Below, piece after piece: positions 1 to 5,684 of a stretch of 9,946 nt of DNA. Numbering within the stretch: the stretch's first letter is position 1; the number at the start of each line of letters is the position of its first letter. The stretch lies in assembly GCA_025060055.1 (NCBI GenBank), contig JANXCK010000044.1:1-9946 (forward strand), in the 5' to 3' direction. The position numbers were made by a program, and so were the translations under genes. The DNA comes from Fimbriimonadales bacterium. GTDB taxonomy: Bacteria > Armatimonadota > Fimbriimonadia > Fimbriimonadales > GBS-DC. The notes below the pieces were generated by a model that saw nothing but the letters and a program-made list of their open reading frames with translations, did not search any database and was not told where the DNA came from.

Positions 1-1011
1 TTCGGCACGGGAGGCAAGCGCGTTCGAGACATCTTCCATCAGCCGTTCGTAGGCAACATGCAGCATCAGCGGTTCGTCGAGGACAAGCCAACCTTCGGCA
101 GGCAGGTAGTCCAGCAGGCAGGCACGCTCACTGAGCAGCCATGGCAGGTACAGTTCGAGGCGGTCGAATGGCGCACCTTGCATCAGGGGGCGCAGGTCAT
201 CATTGAGTCGCTGACGCAGCTCGGTCTGGAGTGTGGCGGGCTGCTGCGCAATCAGCGTTTCCCACGCGCTGCGGATGCGTTCCGCTGTCGCGGGGTTGCC
301 CATCGGGGTCTCACGCGCGGGCGGGATAGCCACATGGGGTATCGGGCGTATTGAGCGCTGGGAGGCAGGCTCGAACAGGCGCAGACTCGTGATTTCATCG
401 CCCCAGAACTCGATTCGCACGGGCAAATCCGCGCCCATCGGGAACACATCCACGATGCCCCCGCGCCGCGCGAAGAAGCCTGGCAGGCGCACAGGCTCTT
501 GGTAATCGTAGCCGTCCTCTGCCAAGCGGCGCAGCAGCGTACCTGGCTCGACTTGACAAACCCATTCGTGCGTGTCGGGCGGCAGTGTGTCGGGCACGCG
601 CAGGCGCACCAGCTCGGACTCAAACAGCGACTCGGGCATGGTGCGCTGCAGCCCAGCAGCGATGGGCACAACTAAGCACACTGCATCGCCTCGATGCAGC
701 GCGTGCAGGGCGCGGATACGCTCGTGCAGTGTCTCCTGCTCCACGCCTGTCGGCTCCAGCAGGGGTGTCAGACTGCTGGGCACACGCAGCACGCGGCTCT
801 CTGGTAAGCCTAACCTGAGCAAAATCGCCAGCCACTGCTCAGCACGCTCCAGCGAAGGCGTCAGCACGATAACGGGTCGCTCCTGTCGCGCTATCCACGA
901 AGCAAGCAGCACAGGGCGCGACTCGAGGCACACCTCGCGCCAAACTGTGGGGCGTTCTGGCGCAGGCGTCGGCACAGCGAGACTGAGCCGTTGTAGCCAT
1001 TCTGGGAGCAT
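1..1011 (-). CDS. mfd: Transcription-repair coupling factor Mfd, N-terminal part (cut by window edge)
   Basis: Mfd is a cytoplasmic ATP-driven translocase that removes RNA polymerase stalled at DNA lesions and recruits UvrA. The window holds the first 337 codons, beginning MLPEWLQRLSL at an ATG at 1011 and running off position 1 without a stop. The family usually has about 1100-1200 residues, so only the N-terminal UvrB-like module is present; the RNA polymerase-binding and helicase domains lie outside. The clearest signature is at residues about 163-213: RLAEDGYDY, GFFARRGGIVDVFPMGADLP, VRIEFWGDEI and then EPASQRS, the usual order in Mfd. UvrB shares this module, but the sequence before it (tandem hydrophobic segments such as RPVIVLTPSLERAEQW) and the lack of a Walker A motif near the N-terminus favour Mfd. 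No Shine-Dalgarno sequence precedes the ATG; a -10-like TACAAT lies 9 bases upstream. tRNA-fMet lies 31 bases upstream on the same strand. Confidence 0.9.
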   Translation of the reverse strand, partial: MLPEWLQRLSLAVPTPAPERPTVWREVCLESRPVLLASWIARQERPVIVLTPSLERAEQWLAILLRLGLPESRVLRVPSSLTPLLEPTGVEQETLHERIRALHALHRGDAVCLVVPIAAGLQRTMPESLFESELVRLRVPDTLPPDTHEWVCQVEPGTLLRRLAEDGYDYQEPVRLPGFFARRGGIVDVFPMGADLPVRIEFWGDEITSLRLFEPASQRSIRPIPHVAIPPARETPMGNPATAERIRSAWETLIAQQPATLQTELRQRLNDDLRPLMQGAPFDRLELYLPWLLSERACLLDYLPAEGWLVLDEPLMLHVAYERLMEDVSNALASRAE

Positions 1012-1020
1012 CCGAGCAGG

Positions 1021-1026
1021 ATTGTA
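1021..1026 (-). promoter_or_regulatory. Putative -10 element of mfd (TACAAT)
   Basis: On the minus strand the sequence reads AGGTACAAT and then 9 bases to the mfd ATG. A start site 6-7 bases after the hexamer would fall within a few bases of the ATG, so the mRNA would be leaderless or nearly so. No good -35 is visible; that position falls inside the 3' end of the tRNA. Readthrough from the tRNA promoter is an alternative source of mfd transcript. Confidence 0.45.
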
Positions 1027-1042
1027 CCTATCGCAAGGAAGA

Positions 1043-1119
<77 letters not shown>

Positions 1120-1135
1120 TCTTTCTGCCTATCAT

Positions 1136-1166
1136 AGTATACCATGTCGGTCAGGGAGTTTGTCAA
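1136..1166 (-). promoter_or_regulatory. Promoter of tRNA-fMet (TTGACA / TATACT)
   Basis: On the minus strand a perfect TTGACA (1161-1166) is followed after 19 bases by TATACT (1136-1141), preceded by TGG. The tRNA 5' end is 16 bases beyond the -10. The spacing is two bases longer than optimal. It is the only promoter in the window with a clear -35, as expected for a strongly expressed RNA gene. Confidence 0.65.
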
Positions 1167-1183
1167 GAGGTTAGGAAGGGTGT

Positions 1184-1200
1184 CCGAAGACTGTCTTCGG
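1184..1200. other. Small hairpin between mutY and tRNA-fMet
   Basis: CCGAAGA and TCTTCGG form a perfect 7-base-pair stem around a CTG loop, about 50 bases after the mutY stop. It could end mutY transcription, but no T-run follows on the minus strand, so a rho-independent terminator is not supported. Confidence 0.3.
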
Positions 1201-1251
1201 GGCGCGACGACTGGAACCGTTGGGCGTATACGCTACTTCTTAGTCATTCCC

Positions 1252-2403
1252 TTACTCGGCTTCGTCTTGGAATAACAGGCTCAGTTGTGTCCACGATCCG
1301 CTTTTGGGAAGGTTCGTTTGGAAAGAGGAAGCGAGAGCTGCTGCTAATCTGCGCTGTGGTGCAGGAAGTGGATACTGCGATATTTCATCGAGCGTTGCCC
1401 ACGCGATGGCTCGATACTCCTCCGCTTGCGCCTCGCCTGCTTGCCACGTACACAGGTAGCCGTAAAGTTGAATGCGCGAGTAGGTCACGGTGTGTCGCAC
1501 AAGCGTCAGAGCGCGTAGCGGGGCAGCCTGAATGCCCACTTGTCGTGCAGCACGTTCAGCGACGGCTTCGAGGCTCTCGTGAGTAACGCAAGTGGCACGG
1601 GGAAACTCCCATAGTCCGCCCCACAGCCCTTCTGGGGCGCGTTGTGCCAGCAGGTATCGCCGTTCGCGTTCGATAATCGCCGATACCTCGGTTATGGTGC
1701 GGAGGGGCGGGCGGCGACGCGGCTCAGGCACAGCTGTCGGTCGCCCCCGTCGGTACGCCTCACACAAGCAGCGCACAGGGCACGCATCACAGCGTGGCTG
1801 AGTCGGCGTGCAGACCGTCGAGCCAAGTTCCATCAGCGCTTGATTGAACTCGCCAGGGCGGACAGGATCGACCAGCTGCTCAGCAATCTGCCACAGCGAT
1901 TTTTGCGCCTCAGTTGTTCTCAGATCGCCTGCAAGCCAGAGCAGGCGTGCCAGCACACGCACCACATTTCCGTCCACCACAGGTGCAGGTTGCCCGAAGG
2001 CGATACTGGCAATCGCACCCGCTGTGTATGCGCCAACTCCTGGCAACTCGCGCAGACGGTCGGGAGTGGACGGCAGCTGTCCGCCGTCGCGGACAACCTG
2101 CTGGGCGGCTCTGTGGAGGTTCCGCGCCCGCGCGTAGTAGCCCAGTCCCTCCCAATACCGCAATACCTCTTCCAACGGCGCCTCCGCTAACGCCTGCACC
2201 GTCGGAAAGCGCGCTATAAACCGTTCAAAGTAGGGAATGACAGTCGCAGTCTGCGTTTGCTGCAGCATCACCTCTGAGACCCACACGCGATACGGATCAG
2301 GATTGTCGCGCCAAGGAGTAGGACGCTTATGTGTCCCAAACCACTCTAACAGCGCGCGACGCAGCTCAGCTACCCAAGCAGGATCGAGGGCGAAGCTCGG
2401 CAC
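1252..2403 (-). CDS. mutY: A/G-specific adenine DNA glycosylase MutY
   Basis: MutY removes adenine mispaired with 8-oxoguanine. The 383-residue product has the full layout. In the catalytic domain the family glutamate is E44 in WVSEVMLQQTQT. A helix-hairpin-helix lies at about 118-137 (RELPGVGAYTAGAIASIAF), with the catalytic aspartate D144 in VVDGNVVRVL. The 4Fe-4S ligands are C198, C205, C208 and C214 in a C-X6-C-X2-C-X5-C pattern; C212 is an extra cysteine. From about 233 a NUDIX-like C-terminal domain with LWGGLWEFPR follows, the module that reads 8-oxoguanine. The start is a GTG at 2403 and not an ATG. No Shine-Dalgarno sequence precedes it, but TAGAAT sits six bases upstream, suggesting a leaderless mRNA. 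The family FSH loop appears altered: at the equivalent of HTFSH this protein has HTVTY (304-308). The tail codons resemble a dispersed repeat seen near 7050-7080. The gene is transcribed away from ybaB-recR's end as a separate unit. Confidence 0.95.
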   Translation of the reverse strand: MPSFALDPAWVAELRRALLEWFGTHKRPTPWRDNPDPYRVWVSEVMLQQTQTATVIPYFERFIARFPTVQALAEAPLEEVLRYWEGLGYYARARNLHRAAQQVVRDGGQLPSTPDRLRELPGVGAYTAGAIASIAFGQPAPVVDGNVVRVLARLLWLAGDLRTTEAQKSLWQIAEQLVDPVRPGEFNQALMELGSTVCTPTQPRCDACPVRCLCEAYRRGRPTAVPEPRRRPPLRTITEVSAIIERERRYLLAQRAPEGLWGGLWEFPRATCVTHESLEAVAERAARQVGIQAAPLRALTLVRHTVTYSRIQLYGYLCTWQAGEAQAEEYRAIAWATLDEISQYPLPAPQRRLAAALASSFQTNLPKSGSWTQLSLLFQDEAE

Positions 2404-2409
2404 GAAAGA

Positions 2410-2415
2410 ATTCTA
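2410..2415 (-). promoter_or_regulatory. Putative -10 element of mutY, leaderless (TAGAAT)
   Basis: The minus strand reads CGGTAGAAT, then TCTTTC, then the GTG start. The six-base gap matches the usual distance from a -10 to the start site, so transcription would begin at or next to the start codon. No convincing -35 is present. Confidence 0.5.
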
Positions 2416-2567
2416 CCGCGACCCTCGATTTCTCTTCCGCTCTTCTGTGAACCCCCTACTGGTGTCGAATGCTGAAGATTGCGCTCACTCGGAACCTTGG
2501 CTGCGAGTCGGTGCGTTTTCTTGTAGCTGTGGGGGAGGCGTCAGTTCTGCAGTGGGTTGCTGGGTCA

Positions 2568-3164
2568 TCACAACTCTTGGCGTCCGCTGAGCGCGTAGCC
2601 CAGCGTGGCGGCGTCCGCGTAGTCCAGCTCGCCGCCGACGGGCATCCCGTAGGCAATGCGCGTGACGCGCACGCCCATCGGCTTGAGCAGTCGCGCGATG
2701 TAGAGCGCAGTTGCATCGCCTTCCACATTCGCTGGGGTGGCTAAAATCACCTCGCGGGGCTGCTCCGTGCGCACGCGCTCCACCAGCTCGCGCAGTTTCA
2801 AATCCTCAGGTTGCACGCCCTCAGCAGGCGAAATCAGCCCGTGTAGCACATGGTATAGCCCGCGATACTGCTCCAGTCGCTCTAAGGCGACCACATCGCG
2901 CGGGTCAGCAACCACGCAGATAGTATCTGCCTCGCGTGCAGGGTCACGACATAGCTCGCACAGCTCTGACTCGCTTAGGAAAAAGCACCGCTGACATAGG
3001 CGCGTGAGTTGCCGTGCCTGCACGAGGCTTTCGGCAAGGCGCAGCGCTTCCTCTTCGGGGCGGCGGATGAGATACAGCGCGAGCCGCTGTGCCGAGCGTG
3101 CCCCCACACCAGGCAATCGCTCCAGCTGCTGCATCAGCTGGCGCAAAGCAGGTGGAAACAGCAT
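2568..3164 (-). CDS. recR: Recombination mediator protein RecR
   Basis: RecR works with RecF and RecO to load RecA on gapped single-stranded DNA. The 198-residue product has the normal family length and order. A helix-hairpin-helix lies at 13-25 (QLERLPGVGARSAQRLA). A four-cysteine zinc site uses C57, C60, C69 and C72 (CQRC and CELC). A Toprim domain follows from about 80 (DTICVVADPRDVVALE), and the C-terminal part has GMPVGGELDYADAATLGYAL, close to the family consensus. The ATG at 3164 lies only three bases after the ybaB stop codon. No clear Shine-Dalgarno sequence is present, so translation is probably coupled to ybaB. The stop is TGA at 2568-2570. A ybaB-recR pair is conserved across bacteria, often after dnaX; dnaX is not adjacent here. 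Confidence 0.96.
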   Translation of the reverse strand: MLFPPALRQLMQQLERLPGVGARSAQRLALYLIRRPEEEALRLAESLVQARQLTRLCQRCFFLSESELCELCRDPAREADTICVVADPRDVVALERLEQYRGLYHVLHGLISPAEGVQPEDLKLRELVERVRTEQPREVILATPANVEGDATALYIARLLKPMGVRVTRIAYGMPVGGELDYADAATLGYALSGRQEL

Positions 3165-3167
3165 CGG

Positions 3168-3512
3168 CTAAAACGGCAGTCCGAGTTTGTCCAGCCCCAG
3201 CCCGCCCGCGAGCTGGCTCATGCGCTCGGCACGAATGTTCTCCGCTTGTGTCTGCGCCTCGCGCACCGCGCTCACAATCAGGTCTTGCAGCATTTCGGGG
3301 TCTTCTGGATCGATCGCTTCGGGCGCAATCTCCAGCCCCATCAGCACGCCCTTGCCGTTCACAGTGGCTTTCACCACGCCGCCGCCCGCTGTGGCATGCA
3401 CTTGCAGGGCGTCCATCTCCTCTTCGAACCGTTGGGCTTGCTCCATCATGCGCTGCGCCTGTTCCATCATCTGACGCATCGACGCGCCGCCGGGCAGTTT
3501 GGGCATCTTCAT
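3168..3512 (-). CDS. ybaB: YbaB/EbfC family nucleoid-associated DNA-binding protein
   Basis: This family forms small dimeric DNA-binding proteins thought to act as nucleoid-associated factors. The product is 114 residues, starting MKMPKLPGG. Residues 12-35 form a Met/Gln/Glu-rich helix, followed by VHATAGGGVVKATVNGKGVL (38-57), the family beta-hairpin, and then IDPEDPEMLQDLIVSAVREA, the usual C-terminal helix start. The ATG at 3512 is chosen because GGAGG lies nine bases upstream; a longer in-frame opening to 3638 would run across both promoters and the divergent gene's start. Its ends fit an operon with recR, whose ATG comes three bases after this TAG stop. An unusual feature is a tandem heptad, MMEQAQR at 15-21 and again at 22-28, encoded by two similar 21-base units, which makes the protein slightly longer than typical (about 100-110). 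Confidence 0.93.
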   Translation of the reverse strand: MKMPKLPGGASMRQMMEQAQRMMEQAQRFEEEMDALQVHATAGGGVVKATVNGKGVLMGLEIAPEAIDPEDPEMLQDLIVSAVREAQTQAENIRAERMSQLAGGLGLDKLGLPF

Positions 3513-3533
3513 CGGTTGTCGCCTCCGCCGTAG

Positions 3534-3539
3534 ATTGTA
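3534..3539 (-). promoter_or_regulatory. Putative -10 element of ybaB-recR (TACAAT)
   Basis: The minus strand reads GGGTACAAT about 21 bases before the ybaB ATG, giving a leader of roughly 15 bases that just contains the GGAGG ribosome site. No clear -35 is visible. It faces away from the plus-strand -10 at 3548-3553, only eight bases away. Confidence 0.5.
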
Positions 3540-3547
3540 CCCAAAGG

Positions 3548-3553
3548 TATACT
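3548..3553 (+). promoter_or_regulatory. Putative -10 element of the ThuA-like gene (TATACT)
   Basis: The plus strand reads AGGTATACT, about 26 bases before the ATG at 3580. The predicted leader of about 20 bases contains GAGGAG at 3565-3570, nine bases before the start. The -35 region would overlap the ybaB promoter and has no recognisable TTGACA. Confidence 0.5.
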
Positions 3554-3579
3554 TGTTGCCACCTGAGGAGAGTGCAACA

Positions 3580-4329
3580 ATGTCAACTATCCGAGTTACA
3601 GTTTGGGACGAGAACCCGCCCCATGTGAGCAGGAGCATCTATCCCCACAGCATTCGAGGCGCGATTGCCGACGGCTTGGCGCAGCTCAACGAAGGAACCC
3701 TTGAAATTCGCACGGCGCACTTGGACGAACCCGAACAGGGCTGCAGCCTCGAACGCCTGCAGCAGACGGATGTGCTGGTCTGGTGGGGGCATGTGCGCCA
3801 CGGCGAGGTGCAAGATGCTGTCGCCGAGCGCATTCGCCAGCGCGTCCACCACGAGGGCATGGGACTGCTTGTGCTGCATTCGGGGCACTACTCCAAGCCG
3901 TTCCAGCGCGTGCTAAACTGCACGGGACATCTGAAAGGCGGCTGGCGCGAGCAGCACCCCGCTGAGCCAGAGCATGTGCGCGTATGTGCGCCGCAGCATC
4001 CAATCGCCCAAGGCGTTGACGATTTCGTCATCGAACACGAGGAAATGTACGGTGCGCCGTTCGATGTGCCCCCGCCGCTGGTGGTAGTGTTTCAGTCCTA
4101 CTTTCCTGTCGGTGGAGAGTATTTCCCCAGCGGCTTATGCTGGACGGTCGGCGACGGGATTGACCCACATTTCACTTCCGGTCCTGGAGGCGGCGTCAAT
4201 CAGGGATACGGCAAGGGACGCGTGTTCTACTTCCGTCCTGGGCACGAGAGCGTGCCGACCTATCATCACCCTGTGGTGCAGAAGGTGATCTACAACGGCG
4301 TGCTATGGTGCGCGAAGCGAACGGGCTGA
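3580..4329 (+). CDS. ThuA-like protein (trehalose utilisation family)
   Basis: This is a 249-residue protein of the ThuA family, a glutamine-amidotransferase-like fold. Characterised members act in trehalose or related sugar breakdown, including handling of 3-keto sugars; the substrate here is unknown. Recognisable motifs are an N-terminal strand IRVTVWDEN (4-12), [14 protein letters not shown] (64-77), [14 protein letters not shown] (95-108), IEHEEMYG (151-158) and [13 protein letters not shown] (211-223) near the C-terminus. There is no signal peptide, so it is probably cytoplasmic. The ATG at 3580 is preceded by GAGGAG at nine bases; an open upstream extension to 3499 would pass back through the ybaB start and lacks a ribosome site. 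Between CWTV and [10 protein letters not shown] there is a Gly-rich stretch (about 191-208) that looks like an insertion compared with my memory of the family. The last 25 bases overlap the following aldolase gene. Confidence 0.85.
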   Translation: MSTIRVTVWDENPPHVSRSIYPHSIRGAIADGLAQLNEGTLEIRTAHLDEPEQGCSLERLQQTDVLVWWGHVRHGEVQDAVAERIRQRVHHEGMGLLVLHSGHYSKPFQRVLNCTGHLKGGWREQHPAEPEHVRVCAPQHPIAQGVDDFVIEHEEMYGAPFDVPPPLVVVFQSYFPVGGEYFPSGLCWTVGDGIDPHFTSGPGGGVNQGYGKGRVFYFRPGHESVPTYHHPVVQKVIYNGVLWCAKRTG

Positions 4330-5375
4330 TTGACTTGCGTTCGGACACCGTGACCAAGCCCACGGCTGCGATGCGTCGCGCGATGGCGGAGGCGGAAGTA
4401 GGCGACGATGTGCTGGGCGACGACCCCACCGTGCAGCAGCTGGAGGAGGTCGCTGCTCAGCGCGTGGGCAAAGAGGCGGGTCTGTTTGTGCCCAGCGGCG
4501 TGATGGCGAATCTTGTGAGCCTGATGACGCTCACAGGGCGCAACGAGGAGGTCATCGTAGGTGACGAATCACACCTGTACACTGCGGAAGTGGGCGGGCT
4601 GGGCATTTTGGGCGGCGTGTTCCTGCATGTGCTGCCCAACCTGCCTGACGGCACAATCCCCCTTGAACGCCTGCGGCGCGCTATTCGCAGCGCAGTCTAC
4701 ACGCCCAAAACGCGTGTAATCAGCCTGGAGAACACGCACAACCGCTGCAGCGGGGCAGTTCTGCCGATGGAGTACCTCCAGCAAGTGGGAGCGTTGGCGC
4801 GGGAGCGCGGGGTCTTCCTGCACTTGGACGGGGCGCGGATTTTCAACGCAGCAATCGCACTCGGCATAGACGCAGCGACGATTGCCCAACCCTTCGAGGT
4901 GGTGAACTTCTGCTTCTCGAAGGGGCTGGGTGCGCCCGTCGGCTCGGTGGTGTGCGGTTCGCGGGCGTTTATTCAAGAGGCGCGTCGCACGCGCCGCATG
5001 CTCGGCGGCGGAATGCGCCAAGCGGGCGTGTTAGCCGCCGCCGCGCTGGTCGCGCTGAACGAGATGGTGGAACGCCTCGCTGAAGACCATCAGAACGCCC
5101 GCCTGCTGGCAGAAGGCTTGGCGAATATACGCGGGATTCGGATCGACCCTGCCCGCGTGCAGACCAACATCGTGATTTTCGAGATCGACCCCGCCACTGG
5201 CTGGGAAAGCTTGCGCCTGCAGCAGGCGTTGCAACAACAGGGCGTGCTGCTCTCGCTGTCAGGCACGCGCCTACGCGCTGTGACGCACTACGGTATCACA
5301 CGGCATGATATAGAGCGCGCCCTGAGTGCCATCAATGCGTTAGTGAGCGGCGCTCACGCGCCACGCAAAACTTGA
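4305..5375 (+). CDS. ltaE: Low-specificity L-threonine aldolase
   Basis: This fold-type I PLP enzyme cleaves L-threonine (and allo-threonine) to glycine and acetaldehyde in the cytoplasm. The 356-residue protein opens with [13 protein letters not shown] (8-20), the family start motif, followed by [16 protein letters not shown]90 (GDESH) should stack on the PLP ring, D175 in [10 protein letters not shown] should contact the pyridine nitrogen, R178 is the expected substrate or phosphate-side arginine, and K206 in [14 protein letters not shown] is the Schiff-base lysine. LGGGMRQAG follows, as usual. The length is slightly above the E. coli enzyme (333). The ATG at 4305 lies inside the ThuA-like gene and overlaps it by 25 bases; a GTG at 4308 is the only close alternative. 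No strong Shine-Dalgarno sequence precedes it, so coupling to the upstream gene is likely. Some paralogues act on phenylserine or other beta-hydroxy amino acids, so exact specificity is not proven. Confidence 0.93.
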   Translation: MVREANGLIDLRSDTVTKPTAAMRRAMAEAEVGDDVLGDDPTVQQLEEVAAQRVGKEAGLFVPSGVMANLVSLMTLTGRNEEVIVGDESHLYTAEVGGLGILGGVFLHVLPNLPDGTIPLERLRRAIRSAVYTPKTRVISLENTHNRCSGAVLPMEYLQQVGALARERGVFLHLDGARIFNAAIALGIDAATIAQPFEVVNFCFSKGLGAPVGSVVCGSRAFIQEARRTRRMLGGGMRQAGVLAAAALVALNEMVERLAEDHQNARLLAEGLANIRGIRIDPARVQTNIVIFEIDPATGWESLRLQQALQQQGVLLSLSGTRLRAVTHYGITRHDIERALSAINALVSGAHAPRKT

Positions 5376-5680
5376 AACCTCCTTTTTGACTCTCATACCT
5401 ATCGGGGTTTCTAATGAGACATCAGCCCTCACCCCCAGCCCCTCTCCCGCGACGCGGGAGAGGGGAGCCGAGTTCCCCCTCGCCCACGCAGTGGGAGAGG
5501 GGGCAAGGGGGTGAGGGCGAAAAAAAACAGGGCAATTTCAGATAGAGGAGACTTAAGTACCTCCCATACGAAATCGTTGCTCTGTCAGGATGCACACAGG
5601 GGCGCGCTCCTACACGAACGCGGTAGGGGCAGCCCCCTGTGGCTGCCCTGTAAAAGGAGACGATTTCATATCGGAAGCAC
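5376..5680. other. Intergenic region made mostly of inverted repeats
   Basis: This 305-base gap separates the convergent aldolase and dockerin-protein genes. It holds a GC-rich nested palindrome (5425-5518), an A8 run (5520-5527) and a second imperfect inverted repeat (5553-5684). No credible gene is present; the open frames here translate the repeats into Pro/Arg/Gly-rich text such as LPRRGRGAGGEG. No canonical terminator with a T-run directly after a stem was found for either gene. Confidence 0.7.
5425..5518. repeat. GC-rich nested inverted repeat, copy 1
   Basis: The outer arms are GCCCTCACCCCC (5425-5436) and its exact complement GGGGGTGAGGGC (5507-5518). Inside, CCCCTCTCCCGC (5439-5450) pairs with 5454-5465 as a perfect 12-base stem around GAC, and a second hairpin spans roughly 5474-5503. 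The same outer arms recur exactly at 7336-7347 and 7451-7462, so this is a dispersed family. Similar CCCTCACCCCC / CCCCTCTCCC palindromes are familiar from many bacterial genomes. It lies between convergent gene ends, where a stable stem could limit readthrough. Confidence 0.85.
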
Positions 5681-5684
5681 TTAC
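5553..5684. repeat. MITE-like imperfect inverted repeat, about 132 bases
   Basis: The left end (5553-5577, beginning TTAAGTACCTCCCATACG) and the complement of the right end (5660-5684, beginning GTAAGTGCTTCCGATATG) match at 20 of 25 positions, ending in GAAATCGT on both. Further in, both arms share CAGG, ACAGGGG and CTAC before a short centre near 5614-5622. It has no coding capacity. The right end contains the TAA stop (5681-5683) of the neighbouring minus-strand gene. I saw no obvious target-site duplication. Confidence 0.7.

Noticed and set aside
252..671. Long minus-strand open frame inside mfd
   Set aside because: It is a Cys/Arg-rich out-of-frame shadow; the mfd frame through the same bases gives a clear UvrB-like domain.
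3499..3579. N-terminal extension of the ThuA-like protein to 3499
   Set aside because: It overlaps the ybaB start and has no ribosome site, whereas 3580 has GAGGAG at nine bases.
3513..3638. N-terminal extension of YbaB to a start at 3638
   Set aside because: It would cross both putative promoters and the divergent start codon; the start at 3512 has GGAGG nine bases upstream and the normal family length.
5374..5419. Terminator for ltaE from GAAACC/GGTTTC or TCTCAT/ATGAGA
   Set aside because: Stems are only six base pairs with loops of 17-26 bases and no following T-run.
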